A stretch of DNA of 64,000 nucleotides, taken from contig NZ_AUHB01000004.1 in the NCBI RefSeq assembly GCF_000422965.1, positions 62,001 through 126,000 on the forward strand, written 5' to 3'. The translations under genes and the position numbers were made by a program. This stretch comes from Pleomorphomonas oryzae DSM 16300 (lineage in GTDB: Bacteria > Pseudomonadota > Alphaproteobacteria > Rhizobiales > Pleomorphomonadaceae). A model generated the notes under the pieces. It was not told the DNA's origin, did not search any database, and worked only from the letters and a program-made list of their open reading frames with translations. Positions 1 to 8,358 of the stretch are shown here, one piece after another. Position 1 is the stretch's first letter. Every line of letters begins with the position of its first letter.

Positions 1-458
1 GCCATCAGCGCCGGCATCACCGAGTTGACGGTGGTGAGATAGGGATAGTTCCAGGGCGCCACCACGAAGACGACGCCGAGCGGCTCGCGGCTGATGGTAC
101 GGTGGGCGCCGTGATCGCCGAATTCGAGACCGCTATCAAGTGGCGCGAGACTTTCAGCCGCGATCTTGGCCATGTGACGGGTGCGCTGCTCGACGCCGTT
201 GAGCTCGAAGGGCGTGTAGCGGATCGGCCGGCCCATCTGCCAGGTCAGTTCCTCGGCAATGCGCGGCCGCATGGCCAGCATGGCCTCAAGCGCCTTGAGG
301 CAATAGCCGATGCGGGTGTCGAGCGGCAGCTTCGCCCAGGCCTTCTGAGCGTCGCGAGCGAGACGGAATACGCGGTTCATCTCCGCTTCCGTGGCAATCG
401 ATCGCTCGGCGTAAACCGAGCCGTCCACGGGAGAGACGAGCGTCATGACGTCGGACAT
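1..458 (-). CDS. Aldehyde dehydrogenase, N-terminal part (cut by window edge)
   Basis: Reading the minus strand from the ATG at 458 gives about 152 residues of an NAD(P)-dependent aldehyde dehydrogenase: SDVMTLVSPVDGSVYAER at the start, then a helical region, then REPLGVVFVVAPWNYPY, the conserved segment leading into the cofactor-binding fold. The catalytic Cys/Glu part lies outside the window. A GGAG lies about 9 bases before this ATG; a second in-frame ATG at 473 is less well placed. It is downstream of and on the same strand as the ethanolamine-type permease, though a terminator-like hairpin separates them. The substrate is unknown; an aminoaldehyde or acetaldehyde would fit the neighbour. 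Confidence 0.85.
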   Translation of the reverse strand, partial: MSDVMTLVSPVDGSVYAERSIATEAEMNRVFRLARDAQKAWAKLPLDTRIGYCLKALEAMLAMRPRIAEELTWQMGRPIRYTPFELNGVEQRTRHMAKIAAESLAPLDSGLEFGDHGAHRTISREPLGVVFVVAPWNYPYLTTVNSVMPALM

Positions 459-556
459 GATGGGTGGCTCCATTCGGCTCGGGACGACATTGGCAAAAAC
501 CCTAACGCCATCTCTGCATGCCGATGCCGGCCAATCAAGAGCCCAGACGACTATGC

Positions 557-584
557 AAAACGGGGCACCCGGTGAAGGCGCCCC
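557..584 (-). terminator. Rho-independent terminator after the permease gene
   Basis: On the minus strand, arms GGGGCGCC (584-577) and GGTGCCCC (569-562) pair with one G-T wobble and are followed by TTTT (560-557). It lies just past the stop of the permease gene at 612. Confidence 0.7.
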
Positions 585-611
585 GCGACTTTTGATTGTT
601 ATAACGGAAAC

Positions 612-2138
612 TCACTCGGCCAGAGCAGGTTGCTCCGCACCAGGGTCGGTACCACCGCCAGCGTGAGCAATGGCAAATTCCTCTTCCGGCGACAGGATCA
701 ACTTGTGGCGACCGATCAGGGCGAAATAGGCGATCGCCGCCGCGAACCACACCGCCACCCAGAGTACCCCCTTGGAGAAGTTGGGATCCTGTACTTGGTA
801 GTAGAGCGTGACGATGGCGATAATGATCGTCAGCACAGCGCCGGGAATGCCCAGCGGGCTCTTGTACGGGCGTTCGATGTCCGGCTGGTTGATCCTGAGC
901 AGGATGAACGAGATCGCCTGCATGATGTAGGAGAACATGGCGCCGAACACCGCCATGTTAAGCAGCACCGAACCGATCGCCGCGCCGCCCTCAGTGGCGC
1001 CAAGTGCGAACCAGATCACCATCATCACCAATAGACCGACGACGGAGCCGGTGACCATGGCAACATGCGGCGTCTTGTACTTGGAATGAGTGAGCGACAG
1101 CGCGGTTGGGAAGTAGCCGGCGCGCGACAGGGAATAGACTTGCCGACCCTGAGCATAGAGGATGGTGTGGAAAGAGGCGATCAGGCCGGTCAACGCCACA
1201 ATGCCCAGCAGGACCACACCGCTATCACCATAGACGGCACGGAAACCATCGAGCAGCGGCTCAAGCGACGACCCCAGATGGAAGGCGCCAACACCGGCAA
1301 CCGATGGGTTGAGCAGCACGATCATGAACGCCGAAAGAATCAGCGTCGAAATGCCCATGATCAGGCCCCTGGGCATATCACGCTTGGGATCCACCGATTC
1401 TTCGGCCGCCAGCGGCAGCTGCTCGATGGCAAGGAACAGCCACACAGCGAATGGCAGCGTGGCGAGAACGCCAGAGAAGCCGAACGGAAACCATGCGCCG
1501 CCACCCTCCGGCAGCTCGATCGCCGTGCCATCGGGTCCGACACCGATATTGAGAGCCCATCGCGAGAAATTCATGTGCGGGATGGCGCTCACCCAGAAAA
1601 ACACCAGAACGGCCAGCGATAGGACCGTCACCACCAGCGTCACCTTGAACGACAGTTCGAGGCCGAACACGTTGAGGCCGAGGAAGATCACATAGAAAGC
1701 AATCCAGACGAGCGGCGAATAGGCAGCATCAAGACCGAGAATGGAATTTACATAGGCGGTGATGAAGGTGACGATCACCGCCGGGGTGATGACATATTCG
1801 ACGTTTTCACAAAGACCGGTGATGAAGCCGCCCCATGGGCCCATCGCCGTGCGGGCGAAGGAATAGGCGGCGCCGGTATGCGGCAACGCTGGGCTCATCT
1901 CGGCAATCGACAGCGACAGGCCGAGATACATGACGGCAATGATCGCGCCGGCGGCCAGCATGCCGCCCCAGCCGCCGGTGGCGAAACCAAAGTTCCAGCC
2001 GGAAAAATGGCCAGAAATCACGGCGCCGACGCCCAGCGCCCACAGCGACCAGATGCCGGCATAGCGCGACAGATGTCGCTGCTCGAAATAGCTGGCGTCA
2101 GCCTTCTTGTAGCTGACACTTCCTTCTGAGGTGGACAT
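612..2138 (-). CDS. Amino acid/polyamine/organocation (APC) permease, ethanolamine-permease type
   Basis: This is a 508-residue inner-membrane transporter with about 12 hydrophobic segments. It has the APC-family N-terminal helix (LWALGVGAVISGHFSGWNFG) and the loop AAEESVDPKRDMPRG found in ethanolamine permeases of the EAT subfamily. YSLSRAGYFPTALSL is another family-typical segment. Length matches the subfamily (about 450-510). Its ATG is preceded by AGGGGA. The downstream aldehyde dehydrogenase would suit ethanolamine catabolism, but no ethanolamine ammonia-lyase genes are present. A general amino-acid permease is the main alternative. Confidence 0.75.
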   Translation of the reverse strand: MSTSEGSVSYKKADASYFEQRHLSRYAGIWSLWALGVGAVISGHFSGWNFGFATGGWGGMLAAGAIIAVMYLGLSLSIAEMSPALPHTGAAYSFARTAMGPWGGFITGLCENVEYVITPAVIVTFITAYVNSILGLDAAYSPLVWIAFYVIFLGLNVFGLELSFKVTLVVTVLSLAVLVFFWVSAIPHMNFSRWALNIGVGPDGTAIELPEGGGAWFPFGFSGVLATLPFAVWLFLAIEQLPLAAEESVDPKRDMPRGLIMGISTLILSAFMIVLLNPSVAGVGAFHLGSSLEPLLDGFRAVYGDSGVVLLGIVALTGLIASFHTILYAQGRQVYSLSRAGYFPTALSLTHSKYKTPHVAMVTGSVVGLLVMMVIWFALGATEGGAAIGSVLLNMAVFGAMFSYIMQAISFILLRINQPDIERPYKSPLGIPGAVLTIIIAIVTLYYQVQDPNFSKGVLWVAVWFAAAIAYFALIGRHKLILSPEEEFAIAHAGGGTDPGAEQPALAE

Positions 2139-2356
2139 TGCGTTCCCCTTTTCGTCGTTTGAGCTTCACGCGCTGAACGCGATATTCACCGCCACCCTTT
2201 CCCGCCGAAGCGGTCCCTGCGAACGGGCGAGCACGCAAGCTGGGAACGTCTCTGCAAGGATCATGCTACTTTCGGCCAATAGTCTGCTCACCCCGGCTTG
2301 CGCAAGAGGCGTCTCGCCGTTAGCCGATAACGCGACGACCGATTGAAGGAGTGAGC

Positions 2357-2869
2357 ATGGCACCGATCATCTTCGTTCTGGGCGGCGCCCGTTCCGGCAA
2401 GAGCCGCTTCGCCGAGGAGCGGACGCGGGCCTTCGCGGCGGAAGAAAACATCTACGTTGCCACCGCAGAATGCCGCGACGCGGAGATGGAAGGCCGCATC
2501 GCACTTCACCGCTCAAGGCGGGGCACCGAATGGCGAACCATCGAAGCGCCATACCATTTGGCCGAAACGCTTGCCGCTGAAGCTCGAGACGACAGAGCGG
2601 TTCTCGTCGACTGCCTGACGCTCTGGCTTACCAATCATCTTCTCGCCGAGGCAGACCTTGAGGCCCAGAGCGACGACCTCGTCTCGGTTCTCGCGACGAT
2701 GAGAGGACCCATCGTGCTCGTTTCGAACGAGGTCGGATTGTCCATCGTCCCTGACAATGCTCTCGCCCGACGATTCCGCGACGAAGCAGGGCGGCTTAAT
2801 CAGAAGATCGCGGCCATCGCCAGCGAGGCTTGGTTCGTCGCGGCCGGCCTGCCGCTTCGGCTGAAATGA
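2357..2869 (+). CDS. cobU: Adenosylcobinamide kinase / adenosylcobinamide-phosphate guanylyltransferase
   Basis: The bifunctional CobU/CobP enzyme phosphorylates adenosylcobinamide and then transfers GMP to it, a late step in cobalamin nucleotide-loop assembly in the cytosol. The 170-residue product has the P-loop FVLGGARSGKSRFAE at the N-terminus, the segment ALHRSRRGTEWRTIEAP carrying the family His/Arg residues, and VDCLTLWLTNHL in the middle, then VSNEVGLSIVP. Length matches the family (about 170-180). ATG at 2357 is preferred because AAGGAG sits 5 bases upstream; a GTG at 2351 is in frame but overlaps that site. It is a lone cob gene here, and no B12 riboswitch was recognised upstream. 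Confidence 0.92.
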   Translation: MAPIIFVLGGARSGKSRFAEERTRAFAAEENIYVATAECRDAEMEGRIALHRSRRGTEWRTIEAPYHLAETLAAEARDDRAVLVDCLTLWLTNHLLAEADLEAQSDDLVSVLATMRGPIVLVSNEVGLSIVPDNALARRFRDEAGRLNQKIAAIASEAWFVAAGLPLRLK

Positions 2870-3027
2870 CCTTTCAGAGGGCAGTTTCGAAAGCGAGGCA
2901 TTTTCTGTCAGACCAAAGAACTCGGTTCGATCGACAGCACTTGTGATATAAGTTTAATCAAAATTAACTATTTGGTGGATGCGAGACGCCCTGCGAGTCG
3001 CGGTTTAGTGTGCAGTTCCGATACAAA

Positions 3028-3059
3028 CATGCCAGATTTCCGATGGCATGGCACTTGCA
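3028..3059 (+). promoter_or_regulatory. Candidate sigma-54 promoter with overlapping inverted repeat, upstream of exoY-like gene
   Basis: TGGCATGGCACTTGCA at 3044-3059 has the -24 GG (3045-3046) and -12 GC (3057-3058) exactly 10 bases apart and fits the sigma-54 consensus TGGCAY-N5-TTGCA. Its left part is one arm of a perfect 7-bp inverted repeat, CATGCCA (3028-3034) and TGGCATG (3044-3050). Transcription would start near 3070, leaving a leader of about 200 bases before the sugar-transferase ATG. The rest of 2870-3271 holds no recognisable gene. Confidence 0.5.
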
Positions 3060-3271
3060 GGTTGGGGTTGGAGCGCTGACGGGCGAAGCCAAGCGTTGCA
3101 TTATGTGCATGGGTTTACCGCTTTTTCCGGTTGCCTCTCGGCTTGCGGGGCTAGGGGAAATCCACTAGGTTGGTAAATGTTTTGTTATCTCGGAGTGATC
3201 GTTGCGGCGTTTTTCGCCGGACTGTTTCCGAACTGGTTTTTAAATTTCGATTTTTAGTTTCGGGGGATGTA

Positions 3272-4096
3272 ATGCGTCTGACGGATCTGACTTATGATTT
3301 TTCGAAGGGCGGCGCCGAAAGTTCGTCCGGACTGCCCGATTTTGCACTTGCCGAAGGAAACTCTTCCGCCCGGTATGGCGCGCATGCGACGACGGCGACA
3401 TTTTCGTCGGCCCAGTCGACGGCGGTCGCCGCGCATTTTGGCGGGACTTTTCTCGATGACGACCGGTCGGAAGCCGACATCAACTGGCGGCCTGCCCATC
3501 TCGCGCTGAAAAGGCTTGTCGATATTTTCGGTGCGGCCTTTGGCCTTCTCCTGCTGTCACCTCTGCTGATTGCCGTGGCGGCGATCATCAAGCTCACGAG
3601 CGTGGGGCCGGTATTTTTCCGCCAGGAGCGGACAGGGCTCGACAACAAGCCCTTCCAGATCCTCAAGTTCCGTTCGATGTACACTGACCGGTGCGACATC
3701 TCCGGCGTGGCGCAGACGGTTGCCGACGATCCGCGCATCACGCCGATCGGCCGCATCATCCGCAAAACCAACATCGACGAGCTGCCGCAGCTTATCAATG
3801 TGCTGCTGGGTGATATGTCGCTGGTTGGCCCTCGCCCGCACGTGCCGGGCATGAAAGCGGCCGGCGTCCTTTATGAGGAACTTGTCGTCGGATACGAGCG
3901 TCGCCACGCCATGCGCCCCGGAATCACCGGACTGGCCCAGGCGAGTGGCCTACGCGGACCGACCATCGAAGTCGAGCCATCGGTCATGCGGGTCGTTCGC
4001 GACATCGAATATATCCGCAACTTCTCGATTTGGCTGGATATACGCATCCTGTTCCGCACCGTGATCAACGAAATCGTGCGCGGCAATGGCTTCTGA
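3272..4096 (+). CDS. Exopolysaccharide sugar transferase (undecaprenyl-phosphate hexose-1-P transferase, ExoY-like)
   Basis: This membrane enzyme would move a hexose-1-phosphate onto undecaprenyl phosphate, the first step of exopolysaccharide repeat assembly. The 274-residue product has a variable N-terminal 80 residues, one hydrophobic segment (VDIFGAAFGLLLLSPLLIAV), then the catalytic bacterial sugar transferase domain: SVGPVFFRQERTG, LKFRSMY, KTNIDELPQLINVL, GDMSLVGPRPHVPG and MRPGITGLAQ. ATG at 3272 is chosen because GGGGGA lies 4 bases upstream; the frame is open back to 3170 but has no ribosome site there. The Wzz/BY-kinase at 6025 is a likely partner. Confidence 0.9.
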   Translation: MRLTDLTYDFSKGGAESSSGLPDFALAEGNSSARYGAHATTATFSSAQSTAVAAHFGGTFLDDDRSEADINWRPAHLALKRLVDIFGAAFGLLLLSPLLIAVAAIIKLTSVGPVFFRQERTGLDNKPFQILKFRSMYTDRCDISGVAQTVADDPRITPIGRIIRKTNIDELPQLINVLLGDMSLVGPRPHVPGMKAAGVLYEELVVGYERRHAMRPGITGLAQASGLRGPTIEVEPSVMRVVRDIEYIRNFSIWLDIRILFRTVINEIVRGNGF

Positions 4097-4123
4097 GCGG
4101 CGGTTTGTTCGCTGAAACAAAAA

Positions 4124-4147
4124 CGCCCTCCCTACGCGAGGAGGGCG
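4124..4147 (-). terminator. Terminator between convergent genes
   Basis: Perfect arms CGCCCTCC (4124-4131) and GGAGGGCG (4140-4147) form a hairpin. On the minus strand it runs into GTTTTTG, so it best serves the cysteine-protease gene ending at 4174; without a T-run on the plus strand it may only weakly stop the sugar-transferase transcript. Confidence 0.75.
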
Positions 4148-4173
4148 CTTACCTTAGTCTTGGAAAGACCTAC

Positions 4174-4779
4174 TTAAAGGCGAACCCAGACACGCGGATT
4201 ATCGGGTGACTGCATCGTAAGGAATCGATAGCCGGTGCTGTTCCAAGGCTTGACGATCTGATTGAGGTTATCCAGCACAAAGTCGCCGCGGTCGGTGCGA
4301 ACCATCAGTACAGCATGCGATTCGCCGCGTCCGGTAATCACCGTGGTCATGAGCAGCGCTGAAGTCGGAAAGCCCTTGCGCAACAGTGCCGCCCGCTTGG
4401 TGAGAGCGTAATCCTCGCAATCGCCAGACGAACCGCCGATTTGCCAGACATCCGCGGTGCCACTTTCGGGCTGGGGCCGCATCGCACCATTGACCTCGCG
4501 ATTAACGCGATCGAGAAGACCCAGGGTTTCCACCGTCAGTCTGACCTCACCGGCGACTGCCCCGACGTTTCTGGCACGCTGGACCTTGCAGGCGGACGGC
4601 ATGACGGAGCACATCACGTAAAAGCCGGTCGGGCCGACTGTGAGCCCCTTTGCATTAACTCGACCGGCCGTAGGCAGATCCAAGCTCTGCTTGGGGATAT
4701 TGAGAAAACCAGCCGACGCCACTTGAGGAAGAACTGCGGCGGCAGCCAAGACAATCATAAGGCGGACCAACTTGTTCAT
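4174..4779 (-). CDS. Transglutaminase-like cysteine protease, secreted (BTLCP family)
   Basis: The 201-residue product starts with a signal peptide (MNKLVRLMIVLAAAAVLPQV, cleavage after ASA). The mature part carries a papain-like triad: Cys in GGSSGDCEDYAL, His in GRGESHAVLMV and Asp in GDFVLDN. This is the bacterial transglutaminase-like cysteine proteinase family, to which LapG, a periplasmic protease of surface adhesins, also belongs. A GGGAG precedes the ATG at 4779; the frame is open further upstream (to 4893) without a signal peptide. Its place inside an exopolysaccharide locus suggests a role in surface or matrix processing, but no LapD or adhesin gene is here, so the substrate is unknown. 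Confidence 0.8.
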   Translation of the reverse strand: MNKLVRLMIVLAAAAVLPQVASAGFLNIPKQSLDLPTAGRVNAKGLTVGPTGFYVMCSVMPSACKVQRARNVGAVAGEVRLTVETLGLLDRVNREVNGAMRPQPESGTADVWQIGGSSGDCEDYALTKRAALLRKGFPTSALLMTTVITGRGESHAVLMVRTDRGDFVLDNLNQIVKPWNSTGYRFLTMQSPDNPRVWVRL

Positions 4780-5219
4780 GGCGGCAAACTCCCGTCGAAC
4801 TTTATGTGGACCGACTACACCAGATTTCCTTTGAGATTTGGTTAGGCGAGTTGGGCAATTAACTCGTAATGACCAGCGCCTTAATTGAGTCAAATGCAGT
4901 TCAAATTCTATCTATTTGCCTACACTTCCGATTAACCATAGTATGAAAGGGAAAAAGGGCAGAGAGTAGCAGCATAATCGAAGTCAGCGCTACGACTCGG
5001 CGTCTTCCAAGCCACGGGCGGGTGCTCTTGAACAGCATGCAATTTCCCGCAGCGCCCCTCGGAATCCGTTGCAAATTGAGCATATGCTTGAAAATTCGTT
5101 ACGATCGGGAAACTACCTCTTGCGTACCGACAACTACTTAATGTAATTTATCTCAAAATGTGGCGACAGGTGGGGCCGGAGCCTCCGGTTTGATACAAAC
5201 TCGATAGGAGACAATAAAT
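4780..5219. other. Intergenic region between divergent genes, no coding sequence recognised
   Basis: This AT-richer 440-base stretch separates the protease gene (minus) from the Gly-rich protein gene (plus). It contains a small inverted repeat GAGTT-N8-AACTC (4848-4865) near the protease start and a clear GGAG ribosome site just before 5220. No convincing -35/-10 pair, riboswitch or ORF with family features was seen. Confidence 0.5.
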
Positions 5220-5744
5220 ATGAACAGATCTTTCCTCTATGTCCCTTTAAGCGCTGCTTTGGCGCTCACAGCTGTGACGGGCTCTTTTGCCGCCGTTGAT
5301 ACCGGCGCCGCGAATTCCTTGATCAGTTCTTTATCATCTCTGCCCGCCTCGGCTGGTCGTGATGCCCTGATCTCTCAGATTCAGGCACTCTCGCCCTCTT
5401 GCAATAGCCCGATTCCGCGGTCCTGCGTGACGGCTCTGCAAAACGTCGTGACCACAGCCCAGAACCTCGGGCTTTCCGGCAGTTTGGCGAACCAGGTCGC
5501 TGCCTTGGCCCGCGACACGGCGGCAACGACGCCCGGCGTGACGAGCGAGCCTGAGTACCTTGCACTTGCCCCGGAGGTCGATAGGCTCTCCGGGACGACA
5601 CCGACGGGTGCCACCGGTGGTGGCGGTGGTGCCGCAGGCGGTGGCGGTGGTGCTGCCGGTGGCGGTGGCCCAGGCGGCGGCAATGGTGGCGGCAACTTTG
5701 GCCCGCAGGCTGATCGTGCTGCGAGCGCTGGCGTTGCCGGCTGA
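5220..5744 (+). CDS. Secreted protein with glycine-rich C-terminal tail, function unknown
   Basis: No family is recognised. The 174-residue product opens with a signal peptide (MNRSFLYVPLSAALALTAVT, cleavage near SFA-AVD). Residues 27-120 are small, Ala/Ser/Leu-rich and probably helical, with two Cys (PSCNSPIPRSC) that could form a disulfide. From about residue 131 comes a low-complexity run of Gly, Ala, Pro and Asn with a repeating GGGGGAA unit. It lies between exopolysaccharide genes and has its own ribosome site (AGGAG) and a strong terminator, so it is probably abundant. A matrix-associated or surface role is inference from context. Confidence 0.6.
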   Translation: MNRSFLYVPLSAALALTAVTGSFAAVDTGAANSLISSLSSLPASAGRDALISQIQALSPSCNSPIPRSCVTALQNVVTTAQNLGLSGSLANQVAALARDTAATTPGVTSEPEYLALAPEVDRLSGTTPTGATGGGGGAAGGGGGAAGGGGPGGGNGGGNFGPQADRAASAGVAG

Positions 5745-5761
5745 TCCCTAGCGTAGAACAA

Positions 5762-5794
5762 AAAGGCCGTGGTCCAACTCGGGCCACGGCCTTT
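5762..5794 (+). terminator. Rho-independent terminator after the Gly-rich protein gene
   Basis: Arms AAAGGCCGTGG (5762-5772) and CCACGGCCTTT (5784-5794) make an 11-bp perfect stem flanked by A and T runs, so it could stop transcription in both directions. Confidence 0.85.
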
Positions 5795-6024
5795 ATTGTG
5801 AGTTGTTGTGCCCCGCGGCTTTTGTGGGGCGTTTTCGGTTATATATGTCCCGCGCATGGCGAGTTCGTCGCAGTGCACCCATCTTGGGCATAGTTAACCA
5901 AGCATTTCTTTTTTCGAGATTCCTTCGTCTGGCAGCACGTTTCGGGCGTCTTGTCCGCTTGGTTGGCGGCGTGATTTCGGTCATAGTGATAGCGTCGAAG
6001 TAGGTTCAAGGAAGTTTTCTTCAA

Positions 6025-8181
6025 ATGGATTCATCCGAGTTCGATGTTCGCAACGCAATTGGTCTCGTTCGCCGCCAAATTTGGCTGATTATTTCAACGG
6101 TCCTCATTATCGTCGGTTTGGCAGCCGTTTATGTATTCCTGCAAACACCGACCTACACAGCGTCGACACTAATTCTTGTCGATCCCCGTCAAAAGAATGC
6201 GCTGGATCCTGAAAGCCAGATGTCGCTTTTGCCAACCGACAATGCGCGGGTTGAAAGCGAAGTCGAGATTTTGAAGTCTCCCTCGACCCAGCTCCAGGCG
6301 ATTTCCCGCCTCGGGCTGGTCAAGGATCCGGAATTCGGTGTCAAGCTCAGCACCGTCGATCGGCTGATGGTCTTTCTCAAGATCAAGACGATGGAAAACC
6401 TGCTGGCTGATACCGACGCTCAGCTGCGCTCCGTGCTATCCCGCTTTTCCGACAACGTCTCCATCGCGCGCCGCGGCCTGACCTATGTAATCAGCGTCTC
6501 GGCGACGTCGTCCGATCCGGCGAAGGCGGCTTTGATCGCCAACACGCTTTCCAGCACCTATATCGACGCTCAAGTCGATGCCAAGATTTCCAATGCCTTG
6601 AGCGTGCGCGACGCCCTCAACCGCCGTTTGGCTCAGGCGTCGACGACGATCAACGAGTCCGAAAATCGGATCGACGCCTTCGTCAACGAGAACATCGAAA
6701 AGGTGGGCAACGAGAGCACCCGTGCCGACATCGCGGCCATGCGTACCAACCTCGAAGCCCTAAAAGCCCAAAGCATATCCGCTCAATCGCTTCAGGCGAG
6801 CGTCTCCACGCTGGCCGCCAACAAGGACTGGGACGGCATCGCCGCACAGCTGAAGTCCGATACTGTCAGTCAGATCAAGGCGGAACGTGACAAGGTTTTG
6901 GCCGACATCGGCAATGCCGCCGCAGGATCGAACCGCGAGACCAACCTGCGCGCCAGCCTCGCACAAATCGACCAGCGCCTCACCGATCAGGTTAATACTG
7001 AACTCGGCACATTGTCGGACCGTGTGAAAGCAGCCCAGCAGGAGCAGGACAAGTTACGGTCCTCCATCCGGGATACCGTGCTCTCCAGCAACCTCTCCAA
7101 TGACGTCATGGTCAAGATCTACGAGCTCCAGCAGGAGTCGACGGTCGCCAAGACGCTCTATCAGGATTTGTTGCAGCGCCTGCGCGGCGTCGAAACCCAG
7201 GCCGATTTGCAGCTCGCCGACAGCCGCATCGTGTCGTCGGCGCTACCGCCGGATGGGCCAAGTGCCCCGAAAACCAAGTTGATCCTAACGCTTGCCATTG
7301 TCGCTGGTCTTGGTCTCGGCCTCGGCCTCGCGTTCCTGAATGAAAATTTCATCGGTGGCTTCACCTCGGATCAGCAGTTCGAAGCGGTGCTCGGTGTACC
7401 TGTCATTTCGTCGATCCCGCTGCTGTCGCGCGCCGGGCGCTCAGTCACCGAGCGATCTCAGGTGGCCAGCGAACTCCTCGATCATCCGCTGACGGCCTAT
7501 AGCGAGTCTATCCGGCGCATCCGGCTCGGCCTCGAGAATATTCTGAGGCGCAAACTGCAGGACAAGAGCCGGGAGGGCGGTCTTATCATAATGGTCGGCT
7601 CGGCCATCCCCGGCGAAGGCAAAACGACAACCGCCATCGCCATCGCCCGCGCCTTCGCCATGTCCGGCAAGCGCGTTCTCTTGGTCGACTGCGATCTTCG
7701 TCGCCCCTCGATCGCCCCGTCCTTGGGATTGACCCCCGAAAGCGGCCTTGCCGACTATCTGACCCTGTCGCTCGATTCCCAGTCGATCCGCCAGTTCGTC
7801 ACCAAGGACAAGGTGCCCGGGCTCGACATGATCGTCGGCAAGAATACCCATAGGACGTCGACCGACAGCCTCATCGAAACGGCCCAGTTCAATCTTCTGA
7901 TGGAACTTGCCAAAGAGCGTTTCGAAATCATCGTGCTCGACACGCCGCCGATCCTGCCGGTCGTCGATGCACAATATCTCGCCACGCGCGCTGATATCGT
8001 GACTCTGGTCGTCCATTGGGCTTCCACGTCCCAGCGTGATGTCCGCTCGGCGATCAATGATCTCAAGACCACCGCTGGCGAGGACCTGCCGATCGCTGCC
8101 GTACTCTCCAAGGCCGAACTCGGCGTCGGTTCCTATCGGAACAAGTACAACAGCTATTACTACTACGCTCCGGAGAGCTGA
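6025..8181 (+). CDS. Polysaccharide chain-length regulator / BY-type tyrosine kinase fusion (Wzz-Wzc)
   Basis: This inner-membrane protein controls chain length and export of exopolysaccharide. The 718-residue product has a Wzz domain with TM1 (IWLIISTVLIIVGLAAVYVF), a long periplasmic coiled-coil region (about 190-400), and TM2 (LILTLAIVAGLGLGLGLAFL, about residue 420). The cytoplasmic kinase follows, with Walker A GEGKTTTAIAIA, Walker A' VLLVDCDLRRPS and Walker B IIVLDTPPILPVVDA. It ends in a tyrosine cluster (KYNSYYYYAPES), the autophosphorylation tail of BY-kinases. Size matches fused proteobacterial kinases. It has a terminator and stands alone, but functionally pairs with the sugar transferase at 3272. 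Confidence 0.93.
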   Translation: MDSSEFDVRNAIGLVRRQIWLIISTVLIIVGLAAVYVFLQTPTYTASTLILVDPRQKNALDPESQMSLLPTDNARVESEVEILKSPSTQLQAISRLGLVKDPEFGVKLSTVDRLMVFLKIKTMENLLADTDAQLRSVLSRFSDNVSIARRGLTYVISVSATSSDPAKAALIANTLSSTYIDAQVDAKISNALSVRDALNRRLAQASTTINESENRIDAFVNENIEKVGNESTRADIAAMRTNLEALKAQSISAQSLQASVSTLAANKDWDGIAAQLKSDTVSQIKAERDKVLADIGNAAAGSNRETNLRASLAQIDQRLTDQVNTELGTLSDRVKAAQQEQDKLRSSIRDTVLSSNLSNDVMVKIYELQQESTVAKTLYQDLLQRLRGVETQADLQLADSRIVSSALPPDGPSAPKTKLILTLAIVAGLGLGLGLAFLNENFIGGFTSDQQFEAVLGVPVISSIPLLSRAGRSVTERSQVASELLDHPLTAYSESIRRIRLGLENILRRKLQDKSREGGLIIMVGSAIPGEGKTTTAIAIARAFAMSGKRVLLVDCDLRRPSIAPSLGLTPESGLADYLTLSLDSQSIRQFVTKDKVPGLDMIVGKNTHRTSTDSLIETAQFNLLMELAKERFEIIVLDTPPILPVVDAQYLATRADIVTLVVHWASTSQRDVRSAINDLKTTAGEDLPIAAVLSKAELGVGSYRNKYNSYYYYAPES

Positions 8182-8231
8182 CCCACCCTCCAGGTGGGGA
8201 GCCTGCCTTCTTAAGCTCCGAGATGACAAAG

Positions 8232-8257
8232 CGGGCGCCATGAAAGCGCCCGTTTTT
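8232..8257 (+). terminator. Rho-independent terminator after the BY-kinase gene
   Basis: Arms CGGGCGC (8232-8238) and GCGCCCG (8246-8252) are followed by TTTTT (8253-8257). Confidence 0.85.
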
Positions 8258-8358
8258 CATTTTCCTTTCCGGGAGGAAACTGGGCTACCCTCACCTTCGT
8301 TGACCGGCGGGGCCGCCGAGACTAGACCTTGGCGCCACACGTCTGACGGAGTCCGCCC

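Noticed and set aside
2139-2356. Cobalamin riboswitch before cobU
   Set aside because: No B12-box-like element or typical fold was seen in this 218-base stretch.
5857-5872. A second sigma-54-like element before the BY-kinase gene
   Set aside because: GG and GC are 10 bases apart, but other consensus positions fail, so it is not convincing.
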